A stretch of 40,573 nucleotides of DNA from Bacteroidales bacterium. Lineage in GTDB: Bacteria; Bacteroidota; Bacteroidia; Bacteroidales; PWNQ01. The notes under the pieces are model-generated. The model was not told the DNA's origin, did no database searches, and worked only from the letters and a program-made list of their open reading frames with translations. The DNA lies in contig PWNQ01000074.1 in NCBI GenBank assembly GCA_003557725.1, positions 1-40,573 of the forward strand, read 5' to 3'. The first letter of the stretch is position 1; each line of letters begins with the position of its first letter. The position numbers and the translations under genes are program-made. Of this stretch, positions 1 to 7,601 are shown piece by piece.

Positions 1-1010
1 TATTTCCCAGCAACACCTTTCCCGCTCATTATTCTATGGCTACAGGTCTTTATCCCGACCACCACGGGATCGTCCACAATCGTTTTTACCATCCCCTTCT
101 GGATCGACGGTATCGCATGCGGGATTCGGTATCACGCACCGATCCGGTATTTTACAACGGTGAGCCCCTGTGGCTCACTGCAGAAAAGCAAGGAGTTACT
201 TCAGCCACCCTGTTTTGGGTTGGTTCGGATGTGAATGATGCGGAAAAAAGAGCCTCATACTGGGAGACATATAACTACCATGCCACCTTTTCAGACCGCA
301 TAAATACGGTAATGGGCTGGCTTTCCCTCCCCGACTCTTTGCGTCCCAGGCTTATAATGTGGTATATGCATGAGCCTGATGCCATCGCACACAAAACCGG
401 GCCCGGAAGTGCCGCCACAGACTCCATGGTAATGCACCTGGACAGCATGTTGAGCACCTTTTCCCATAAGCTGAACCAACTACCCTTTGCTCAAGATATT
501 AACCTGGTGGTTACTTCCGATCACGGAATGACAGAGGTAGATCCGGAAAAAGTGATCTACCTGTATGACCATCTGGATACTACCCTAACTAAAGCCATTG
601 AGGGGCATAACCCTTGCTATCTGATCCAGGCCCGGGAAGGATATAAAGACAGTGTTTATCAGTCGCTAAGAAATATAAAGCATGCCAGCGTCTGGAAAAG
701 CTCCCAAATACCGGAAGAGCACCACTATGGAAACCACCCTGCAACGCTGGACATCACCCTATTGGCGCACCCACCTTATACCATTACCCGGGGAAGGCAA
801 CAAATTGCTTCCAAAGGAGCTCACGGATACAGCAACCAACTTAAAGATATGCACGCCATCTTTTATGCCATTGGACCACACTTTAAGAACAACTATCTGG
901 CAGAGCCGCTGGAACTGGTAGACCTCTACCCGCTGATCTCAACCATACTATCCCTGACCCCGGCAGAAAACCATGGAGATCCGCAACGTTTTTTGCCTTT
1001 ACTGAAATAA
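1..1010 (+). CDS. Type I phosphodiesterase/nucleotide pyrophosphatase (ENPP-like), 5' truncated by window edge
   Basis: The reading frame is open from base 3 and enters the window inside the protein, so the true start lies upstream. The first visible residues, FPSNTFPAHYSM, contain the family's nucleophilic threonine (codon 15-17), followed by TGLYPDHHGIVHN, a hallmark of ectonucleotide pyrophosphatase/phosphodiesterases of the alkaline phosphatase superfamily. Further metal-site motifs follow in order: EPDAIAHKTGPGS, TSDHGM and GAHGYSN. These enzymes hydrolyse phosphodiester or pyrophosphate bonds of nucleotides or lipids using two zinc ions, usually outside the cytoplasm. The first metal-binding Asp and any signal peptide are outside the window, so location is inferred. 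The substrate cannot be assigned. The gene ends with TAA 168 bp before the next gene. Confidence 0.9.
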   Translation, partial: FPSNTFPAHYSMATGLYPDHHGIVHNRFYHPLLDRRYRMRDSVSRTDPVFYNGEPLWLTAEKQGVTSATLFWVGSDVNDAEKRASYWETYNYHATFSDRINTVMGWLSLPDSLRPRLIMWYMHEPDAIAHKTGPGSAATDSMVMHLDSMLSTFSHKLNQLPFAQDINLVVTSDHGMTEVDPEKVIYLYDHLDTTLTKAIEGHNPCYLIQAREGYKDSVYQSLRNIKHASVWKSSQIPEEHHYGNHPATLDITLLAHPPYTITRGRQQIASKGAHGYSNQLKDMHAIFYAIGPHFKNNYLAEPLELVDLYPLISTILSLTPAENHGDPQRFLPLLK

Positions 1011-1124
1011 AAACTGCAGGCCTTTCCATCTGTTTATCTGATAATAATAGCCCATTGCCAGCTACTTTTCCGGGAAAATTTATAAAAATAACAAAAAAAA
1101 TGGGGCCGGTTTCCCGGCATTGTA

Positions 1125-1132
1125 TAAATTTG
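1125..1132 (+). promoter_or_regulatory. Candidate -7 box (TAAATTTG)
   Basis: TAAATTTG matches the Bacteroidota -7 consensus TAnnTTTG and lies 46 bp before the ATG of the dihydroorotate dehydrogenase-like gene. No TTG is found 19 bp upstream, so the -33 element is weak or absent. Confidence 0.4.
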
Positions 1133-1178
1133 TTGGCCCAATAAAGCGGCAAATATTTTTGAAAAAAAGCATACAATC

Positions 1179-2168
1179 ATGGCCAATCTTGAAACAAAGT
1201 ACATGGGTTTGACCTTAAAGAACCCTTTAATTGTAGGCAGTTCCCGTCTGACCGACAGCGTGGAAAAGATCAAAGCACTAGCAGAGAGCGGTGCAGGAGC
1301 TGTTGTGCTCAAGTCTCTCTTTGAAGAGCAAATCGAGTATGAAGCCGAGCATGAATACGCCAGCCAGGAGGGTGAAGGATTTCACTACCAGGAGGCTGCA
1401 GATTACATCAAAGGCTATTCCAGAGAAAACAGGGTAAGCAATTACCTCAAGCTGATCAAGGATGCCAAAGAAGCGGTGGATATCCCTGTTATTGCCAGTG
1501 TCAACTGTGTGTCTTCCCGTGAGTGGACCGCTTATGCCAAAAAGTTTGAGCGTGCTGGTGCGGATGCCTTGGAGCTGAACATTTTCATTCTTCCTTCCGA
1601 CCCTATGCACACAGCCAAAGACAATGAGCAAGTATATTTTGATATTGCACAGAAGGTAAAGAAGCAGATCAGCATCCCGTTATCATTAAAGGTGAGTTAT
1701 TATTTTTCCGGGCTGGCCAATACTTTCCGGGAGCTGTCCTGGACAGGCATCGACGGCATGGTGCTATTTAACCGGTTTTTTTCACCGGATATTGATGTGG
1801 ACAGCATGAAGGTTACCTCTTCTTTTATTTTCAGCACACCTGAAGAGCTGGCCATATCCCTTCGCTGGGTGGCCATGTTGTCGGGCAAGCTCCATTGTGA
1901 TATTGCAGCCTCCACGGGCATCCATGACGGAAAGGCTATTATCAAGCAGCTCCTGGCCGGAGCAGCAGCCACACAGGTAACCTCGGTACTCTACAAAGAA
2001 GGAAACAAAAAAATCGGAGAAATGCTCGCTGAGCTCAACAACTGGATGGATCAAAAAGGGTTTAAAACCATTGATGAATTCAAAGGAAAGATGAGCCAGA
2101 AAGAAGTGGATAACCCGGCAACCTATGAACGGGTGCAGTTTATGAAGCATTTTGCCGGAATAGAATAG
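1179..2168 (+). CDS. Dihydroorotate dehydrogenase-like flavoprotein
   Basis: The 329-residue product starts MANLETKYMGLTLKNPLIVG, the usual opening of class 1 dihydroorotate dehydrogenase TIM barrels, and has FMN-site-like segments (AVVLKSLFEEQ, PLSLKVSYYF, GMVLFNRF). True PyrD enzymes carry an N-x-S-C-P-N type motif after the central strand. Here the matching place reads ELNIFILPSDP, so the usual catalytic loop is absent. This matches the widespread 'dihydroorotate dehydrogenase-like' family whose substrate is unknown; a role in pyrimidine synthesis should not be assumed. The protein looks cytoplasmic, with no signal peptide or membrane segment. The start ATG is supported by the alignment of the N-terminal strand and by a TAAATTTG box 46 bp upstream. 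Confidence 0.85.
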   Translation: MANLETKYMGLTLKNPLIVGSSRLTDSVEKIKALAESGAGAVVLKSLFEEQIEYEAEHEYASQEGEGFHYQEAADYIKGYSRENRVSNYLKLIKDAKEAVDIPVIASVNCVSSREWTAYAKKFERAGADALELNIFILPSDPMHTAKDNEQVYFDIAQKVKKQISIPLSLKVSYYFSGLANTFRELSWTGIDGMVLFNRFFSPDIDVDSMKVTSSFIFSTPEELAISLRWVAMLSGKLHCDIAASTGIHDGKAIIKQLLAGAAATQVTSVLYKEGNKKIGEMLAELNNWMDQKGFKTIDEFKGKMSQKEVDNPATYERVQFMKHFAGIE

Positions 2169-2269
2169 CGCAAAACAGTATCCCTCCACAGTTATTGAAG
2201 ACGCTTACGGAGCTTTCAGGCTATTTTTACGGCTTAATATGGCGGAAACCAGTTCCATATTGTTCACTT

Positions 2270-3502
2270 ATGTGCTCACAACCGGTCGTATGGGTTGCGC
2301 TGCCCGCAATGAATGAGGCGCAATGGCTTCCACAAACCATAGAGGCCATAAGAAAACAGCAGGACACCACCTTCCGGGTGGTTGTTTGCGTGAACCAGCC
2401 GGAACACTACCGCCTGCAGGGAACCCTTGAAGAACAAGCCATCGTGGAGAACAACAGTAAAACCCTCAGGTGGCTTAATGAGCTGAAAGACTTTCCATTG
2501 ATGGTGATCGACCGCAGCAGTTCGGGAAAAGGATGGAAAAAAGGCAAAGGAAGCGTAGGTGCAGCCCGAAAGATAATCATGAACCACATCGCCAAAAACG
2601 CCCGGGATAAGGATATCATCCTCAGCATGGATGCAGATACTACCTTTACACCAAAGTACTTCCAATCCGTATGTGATACCTTTTCCAAACACCCGCATAT
2701 TGGTGCTCTGGCTAACCCCTACTACCACAATACCACCGGTGACCCGGAGACGGACAAAGCCATATTACGCTATGAGATATATATGCGCAACTATGCATTG
2801 AACATGTTCCGTATCCGCAACCCCTATTGCTTCACTGCACTAGGATCAGCCTTGGCCACTACTGCCGGGATGTATCAAAAGATCAATGGCATTACTGCAA
2901 AAAAAAGTGGCGAAGACTTTTACTTCCTGCAGAAATTATTAAAAACGTCCCCCTTGCTGATCCATAACCGGCAACTGGTATTTCCTGCCGCAAGGTTTTC
3001 AGCACGGGTATTTTTTGGAACCGGACCGGCCATGATCAAGGGCCGCAACGGCGACTGGTCCTCCTACCCTATTTATTCTACCCGGCAGTTCCGGCATGTA
3101 AAAGATACCTATGATCTATTCCCCCTACTTTGGGAAAAGAATATGCCCACCCCCATGGATTACCTTCTTAATACTTCTACATCTGACATTTGGGATAAGC
3201 TGCGACAGAACAACAATTCCTGCAACCAGTTTGTGAGGGCATGCCAGGAAAAAGTGGATGGGTTACGAATATTACAGTTTCTCAAAGCCTCCCAATGGCA
3301 ACTGGAGAACAAACCGGAAACGGCCATCTTTCTGGAAAATTTAAGGGCATTTAACATTTCCCTGCCGGTAAAGGTGCTAAATGAAGTAGCTTCATATCAA
3401 CACCTCAGTCAGCTATCTGTAAATGCATTGACCCAAATCCGGGAGCTCATGTTTTTGAAAGAGCGGAAATATCAGCAAAGCATCAAACAAACCAGCTTAT
3501 GA
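2270..3502 (+). CDS. Family 2 glycosyltransferase
   Basis: The protein opens with VVWVALPAMNEAQWLPQTIEAI, the nucleotide-binding strand and NE motif of GT-A glycosyltransferases, and has the metal-binding DxD within LSMDADTTF. A GSALATTAG segment and a GEDFYFLQKL segment correspond to the acceptor and catalytic region (ED-like) of family 2 enzymes. The ATG at 2270 is chosen because it immediately precedes the fold. The frame stays open to a TTG at 2195, which would add 25 residues, and neither start has a clear ribosome binding site. No membrane helices are obvious, so it is probably cytoplasmic or peripheral. Its stop overlaps the start of miaA by four bases (ATGA), so the two are likely co-transcribed and translationally coupled. 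Donor and acceptor sugars are unknown. Confidence 0.85.
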   Translation: MCSQPVVWVALPAMNEAQWLPQTIEAIRKQQDTTFRVVVCVNQPEHYRLQGTLEEQAIVENNSKTLRWLNELKDFPLMVIDRSSSGKGWKKGKGSVGAARKIIMNHIAKNARDKDIILSMDADTTFTPKYFQSVCDTFSKHPHIGALANPYYHNTTGDPETDKAILRYEIYMRNYALNMFRIRNPYCFTALGSALATTAGMYQKINGITAKKSGEDFYFLQKLLKTSPLLIHNRQLVFPAARFSARVFFGTGPAMIKGRNGDWSSYPIYSTRQFRHVKDTYDLFPLLWEKNMPTPMDYLLNTSTSDIWDKLRQNNNSCNQFVRACQEKVDGLRILQFLKASQWQLENKPETAIFLENLRAFNISLPVKVLNEVASYQHLSQLSVNALTQIRELMFLKERKYQQSIKQTSL

Positions 3503-4413
3503 TCGTCATAACAGGCCCCACCGCAACGGGAAAAACCACGTTAGCTGTTCATTACGCACGGCGAAATCAGGGCGAAGTCATCAGTGCCGACTCCCGGCAG
3601 GTGTACAGAGGGATGGACCTGGGAACGGGTAAAGACCTGACAGAGTATGGATCAGGTCATAACAAGGTAAAATATCACCTTATAGATATTGCTGATCCCG
3701 GTGAAGAGTATAACGTGTTCCGCTTTCAGCAGGACTTTCTGGAGGCTTACCGTCAGATCACCCATCGCCAACAGCTTCCTGTGCTCTGTGGTGGTACAGG
3801 GTTGTACATAGAGTCTGTCCTCAAGGGCTACCGGCTTTTGGAGGTGCCCGAAAACCCACCTTTGCGTCAACAGTTGGAGGCTATGGGGGTTGAAGATTTA
3901 CAAAAGCTGCTCATGACCTACAAGACTCCCCATAATACCACCGACACACTATCCCGTTCACGGCTGGTCAGGGCCATTGAGATACAAGACTATTATCATA
4001 CCCATAAGCGGGTGGCGCATGCCTTCCCCCGCATCAGCAGTCTGGTTTTCGGCATTCACTATGAGCGCAGCCAGTTGCGTGAGCGGATAACCGGGCGCCT
4101 GGAGCAGCGTCTGAATGAAGGCATGGCCGGGGAGGTGGAAGGCCTGCTACAACAGGGCTCATCGCCTGAAGCCCTTCGGTTTTACGGGTTGGAATACCGG
4201 TATCTGACCGACTATGTTACGGGAAAGATCAGCTACCGGCAGATGTTCTCCGCCCTGAACACTGCCATACACCAGTTTGCCAAACGGCAAATGACCTGGT
4301 TCCGGCGGATGGAACGCCAGGGATTCCCCATCCAATGGGTGGATGGAAACCTCCCATTAAAGGATAAGCTGGCCATGATGGATACCATTATACACAGCAA
4401 AAAAAAGACCTGA
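3499..4413 (+). CDS. miaA: tRNA dimethylallyltransferase MiaA
   Basis: MiaA transfers a dimethylallyl group to N6 of A37 in tRNAs that read codons beginning with U. The 304-residue protein has the P-loop GPTATGKT at residues 6-13, the catalytic-Asp segment ISADSRQVYRGMDLGTGK, and the GGTGLYIESVLKGY motif, all in the usual order. The C-terminal part (FAKRQMTWFRRM) is the standard tRNA-binding end, and the length is normal for the compact bacterial form. The start overlaps the upstream glycosyltransferase stop by four bases. Downstream, an A-tract/T-tract pair at 4399-4424 could form a weak hairpin terminator, followed by the 20-bp tandem array before the convergent argS. Confidence 0.95.
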   Translation: MIVITGPTATGKTTLAVHYARRNQGEVISADSRQVYRGMDLGTGKDLTEYGSGHNKVKYHLIDIADPGEEYNVFRFQQDFLEAYRQITHRQQLPVLCGGTGLYIESVLKGYRLLEVPENPPLRQQLEAMGVEDLQKLLMTYKTPHNTTDTLSRSRLVRAIEIQDYYHTHKRVAHAFPRISSLVFGIHYERSQLRERITGRLEQRLNEGMAGEVEGLLQQGSSPEALRFYGLEYRYLTDYVTGKISYRQMFSALNTAIHQFAKRQMTWFRRMERQGFPIQWVDGNLPLKDKLAMMDTIIHSKKKT

Positions 4414-4460
4414 AAGCTTTTTTTACTCCTGTGATATCAGTGCTTTTCCAGAATAATACG

Positions 4461-4600
4461 TTAACAACCAAAGCAATAGGTTAAAAAACACAGCAATACG
4501 CTAACAACCACAACGATACGTAATAGTCACAGCAATACATAAAAAAACACAGTGGCACCTTAACACCCACATCAATACGCTAAAAACCACAGCGATACCT
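4461..4600. repeat. Degenerate 20-bp tandem repeat array, about seven units
   Basis: Seven consecutive units of 20 bp fit the consensus YTAACAACCACAGCAATACG with substitutions and almost no indels. A partial unit (GAATAATACG) precedes the array at about 4451. Unit starts fall at 4461, 4481, 4501, 4521, 4541, 4560/61 and 4580/81. The array fills the spacer between the convergent miaA and argS genes, and because the period is not a multiple of three it is not coding. There are no distinct spacers, so it is not CRISPR. Confidence 0.85.
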
Positions 4601-4608
4601 TAACAGGA

Positions 4609-6387
4609 TCACATTTTTTCCGGCACCTGGATGCCCAGAAGGGCCATGGAGGAGCGGATCACCTGGCCCGTAAATGCCGACAGGGTCAGGCGGAAGCTCA
4701 CCGTGCCCGGGTCCTTTTCCTTCAAAACCGGCGTATCCTGATAAAAATGGTTGTACATCTTCACCAGGTCATACACAAAGGCAGCCACCAAAGCCGGGCT
4801 TTTCTCCCGGGCAGCTTCCTGAATAACTGAAGGGTAGCGGGCCACCTTCTTCAGAATGTTTTTTTCCGCAACAAGCATCTGCTCCGGGTCATAGCCGGAA
4901 AAGCCCTCCTTTTCATAGCCGGCCTTGCGCAACAGAGAACAAATACGGGCATGGGTATACTGAATGAACGGGCCCGTATCCCCGGTGAAGTTTATGGACT
5001 CCTCCGGATTAAAGGTCATATTCTTTTTGGGGTCCACTTTTAAAATAAAATATTTCAACGCCCCCATGCTGATCATGTGAAACAATTGCCGCCCTTCTTC
5101 TCCGTCCACATCCTCAATTTTCCCCAGTTCCCTGGTAATCCTTCCGGCGGTTTCAACCATCTGGTCCATCAGGTCATCGGCATCCACCACGGTTCCTTCA
5201 CGGCTTTTCATCTTGCCGTCGGGCAGCTCGACCATACCATAAGACAAGTGTTCCAGGATGTGAGCCCAGGAATATCCCATTATATTCAGAACCAACTTCA
5301 AAACTTTAAAATGGTAGTCCTGTTCATTGCCTACCACATACACCATGCTTTGCGGATTAAACTCATCATAGCGTATCTTTGCCGTTCCCAGATCCTGGGT
5401 CATATACACAGAGGTGCCGTCCTTCCTGAGTAAGATCTTATCATTAAGCTTTTCATGTGACAGACGCGCATATACAGCACCGTCTTCCTTTTTTAAGAGC
5501 TTATTGTCCTCCAGGGCCTTTAGCACCATCTTCTTCCCTTTCAGATAGGTGTCCGATTCCCGGTACACTTTATCAAAGGAAATATCCATGCGTTGGTAGC
5601 TTTTTCGGAAGCCGTCCATCACCCATTGATTCATCATTTGCCAGATATTGAGCACCTTTTCATCACCCTCTTCCCACTTTTTCAACATCTTCCGAGCTTC
5701 CTGCATAAGAGGGGCTTCCTCTTCCAGACGATCTTCTTCCACTCCTTTTTCCCTGAGTGTTTGTTTTTCTGCATTCAGTTCTTCCTGAAACCTCACATAG
5801 TATTTTCCCACCAGGTGGTCCCCTTTTATTCCGGTGGTTTGGGGGGTTTCCCCGCTACCAAATTTTTCCCAGGCCAACATGCTTTTACAGATATGTATGA
5901 CCCGGTCGTTGATCAAATTTACTTTTTTCACCGGATACCCGGCGGCCACAAGGATCCTGGAGACACTGTCCCCGAGGAGGTTATTCCGGATATGGCCCAG
6001 ATGTAGGGGTTTATTGGTATTGGGAGAGGAAAATTCCACCACTATGGGCTTTCCCGTTCCCGGCGCCACCAGTCCATAGCGACTATCTGAATAGTTATCC
6101 GATAAGAAACTGCTCCAGAAGGAGTTAGCCAGAACCAGGTTTAAAAACCCTTTGATCACATTGAAAGAAGCCACTTGCGGCAATGTGGCTTTCAGACCCT
6201 CTCCCAGCTCCTGTGCCACCTGCTGTGGTGCCTTGCGTGCTACCCCGGCCAAAGGAAATACCACTACCGTATAATCTCCCTCAAATTCGGGCAAGGTGCC
6301 CCGCACTACGATCTTATTATCTTCTGCATCAATACCGTAAAGCTCTTTTACCAAAACCTTTACCTGTTGTTGAATTGTTGATTCCAT
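4609..6387 (-). CDS. argS: Arginyl-tRNA synthetase
   Basis: ArgS charges tRNA-Arg with arginine. The 592-residue protein has the N-terminal additional domain (about 1-105), then the class I HIGH signature as HLGH at residues 129-132 within SSPNTNKPLHLGHIRNN, and the KMSKS-equivalent KMKSREGT at 392-399. The C-terminal DALR anticodon-binding domain follows (about 470-592, ending VIRSSMALLGIQVPEKM). Length and motif order are normal. The ATG start fits the family, and a CAAAAATA box at 6408-6415, read as TATTTTTG on the minus strand, lies 21 bp upstream as a candidate -7 element. The gene is divergent from the SRPBCC/GyrI gene and convergent with miaA. Confidence 0.97.
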   Translation of the reverse strand: MESTIQQQVKVLVKELYGIDAEDNKIVVRGTLPEFEGDYTVVVFPLAGVARKAPQQVAQELGEGLKATLPQVASFNVIKGFLNLVLANSFWSSFLSDNYSDSRYGLVAPGTGKPIVVEFSSPNTNKPLHLGHIRNNLLGDSVSRILVAAGYPVKKVNLINDRVIHICKSMLAWEKFGSGETPQTTGIKGDHLVGKYYVRFQEELNAEKQTLREKGVEEDRLEEEAPLMQEARKMLKKWEEGDEKVLNIWQMMNQWVMDGFRKSYQRMDISFDKVYRESDTYLKGKKMVLKALEDNKLLKKEDGAVYARLSHEKLNDKILLRKDGTSVYMTQDLGTAKIRYDEFNPQSMVYVVGNEQDYHFKVLKLVLNIMGYSWAHILEHLSYGMVELPDGKMKSREGTVVDADDLMDQMVETAGRITRELGKIEDVDGEEGRQLFHMISMGALKYFILKVDPKKNMTFNPEESINFTGDTGPFIQYTHARICSLLRKAGYEKEGFSGYDPEQMLVAEKNILKKVARYPSVIQEAAREKSPALVAAFVYDLVKMYNHFYQDTPVLKEKDPGTVSFRLTLSAFTGQVIRSSMALLGIQVPEKM

Positions 6388-6407
6388 GGGCTATGACGTT
6401 TAGCTTG

Positions 6408-6415
6408 CAAAAATA
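6408..6415 (-). promoter_or_regulatory. Candidate -7 box for argS
   Basis: On the minus strand this reads TATTTTTG, an exact match to TAnnTTTG, 21 bp before the argS start. No clear TTG is seen at the -33 position. Confidence 0.35.
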
Positions 6416-6517
6416 GCATTTTTCATTGCCTATGGCCTGTGGGGAATACCAGGTTGAACAAATAAAATTTTCTTACCTTAGCATGCTGTATTATCAAATT
6501 GTAAAAAACATATAGTC

Positions 6518-7486
6518 ATGAAGATACTAAAATCATTGTTGTGGATTGTGCTACTGGTGGTGGTCCTATTCTTCCTGGTTGCTCTGTTTTTACCCGGTGA
6601 AGCGGTTCATAAAAAACAGGTGACCATAGACCAGCCGGTGGAAAGCATCTTTCAATGGATCTTGCTATTGGAAAATGAGAGCATGGACACTATAGGCGAG
6701 AAGGGCCAGGCCTCCGGCATGCTTGCCAATGTGCTTCCCGGTGCCCGGATAGAAATGGTTGACATGGTTCTGGAAGAACATATAGATTTCGTTATCCATC
6801 ATGATAACCTGGGCGAGGTCAACAGCCGTCTGGATTTTACTGAGCTGGACCAGGGCACACAGCTTACCCAAACCATTAACCTTCGGCTAAGCTATCCTAC
6901 TCAACGCTATATATATATGTTCCTTGCCCGCAGTCAGGTAGATCACCATTTGGAGAAGGGACTGCAAAGCATAAAGCAGCTGGCCCGGGTGTTGCCATCA
7001 CCAGGGCAAATGGCCTCAAAGGTGGAGATCGATGAGATGAGCTCTTATGGCGCCCAGCCTACCATCACATTAAAGGACTCTGCAAAGACCAGTGAGCTGA
7101 CTGCGAAAGCAGGAAAAACCTTTGAAGAGCTGTATGCCTATTTCGACAAGACCCCGGCCATGCTGGCTGATGGGCCCTTTATCTTCTTTCATTCTTACGA
7201 CCCCGACGGCTATACCCATTATGAGGCGGTGCTGGTGCTCACCAGTGAGCTGGAAGGCAACTCCCGCATCCGACCCGGAAAAACTTACGAAGGAAGAAGC
7301 CTGGTGACATCGTATAACGGAAGCTTAAAATATAAAAAAGCCACCTGGGAGGCTCTGGAAGCCCACCGGAAAGAAAGACAACTGGAAAAAGGGGGAACCC
7401 CTTTTGGTGTGTACCGCACCGACCCGGTAAAAGTCCAGGACCCCCGGGAGATCAGCATGGACCTGTATTTGCCGGTTAAAGAATAA
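6518..7486 (+). CDS. Membrane-anchored SRPBCC + GyrI-like (small-molecule binding) protein
   Basis: The 322-residue product has one N-terminal membrane helix (about residues 5-27, SLLWIVLLVVVLFFLVALFL). An SRPBCC/START-like half follows (about 33-160, beginning KKQVTIDQPVESIFQWI). The second half (about 170-322) resembles the GyrI-like/AraC effector-binding domain: GPFIFFHSYDPDGYTHYEAVL, a TYEGRSLVTSYNG strand, an ATWEALEAHRKE helix and the terminal GVYRTDPVKVQDPREISMDLYLPV. Both folds usually bind hydrophobic or drug-like small molecules. Neither half shows catalytic residues, and no DNA-binding domain is present, so it is not a classical regulator. A sensing or lipid-binding role at the membrane is inference. 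A weak promoter-like TACCTTAG lies near 6475-6482. Confidence 0.7.
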   Translation: MKILKSLLWIVLLVVVLFFLVALFLPGEAVHKKQVTIDQPVESIFQWILLLENESMDTIGEKGQASGMLANVLPGARIEMVDMVLEEHIDFVIHHDNLGEVNSRLDFTELDQGTQLTQTINLRLSYPTQRYIYMFLARSQVDHHLEKGLQSIKQLARVLPSPGQMASKVEIDEMSSYGAQPTITLKDSAKTSELTAKAGKTFEELYAYFDKTPAMLADGPFIFFHSYDPDGYTHYEAVLVLTSELEGNSRIRPGKTYEGRSLVTSYNGSLKYKKATWEALEAHRKERQLEKGGTPFGVYRTDPVKVQDPREISMDLYLPVKE

Positions 7487-7525
7487 CAGCCTGTTAAGGC
7501 TCATAAGCCCGGTATAAAAAAAGTG

Positions 7526-7533
7526 TACATTTG
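7526..7533 (+). promoter_or_regulatory. Candidate -7 box (TACATTTG)
   Basis: TACATTTG matches TAnnTTTG exactly and lies 68 bp upstream of the S9 peptidase ATG. The -33 TTG is not evident. Confidence 0.4.
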
Positions 7534-7601
7534 ATTTTCAACGGCTATAAACACTTTATGTTATTAGCCCGGATTCATCCATATATATTAAGATAAGCAA
7601 T

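Noticed and set aside
4461-4600. CRISPR array
   Set aside because: The units follow each other without unique spacers, and no cas genes are present; it is a degenerate tandem repeat.
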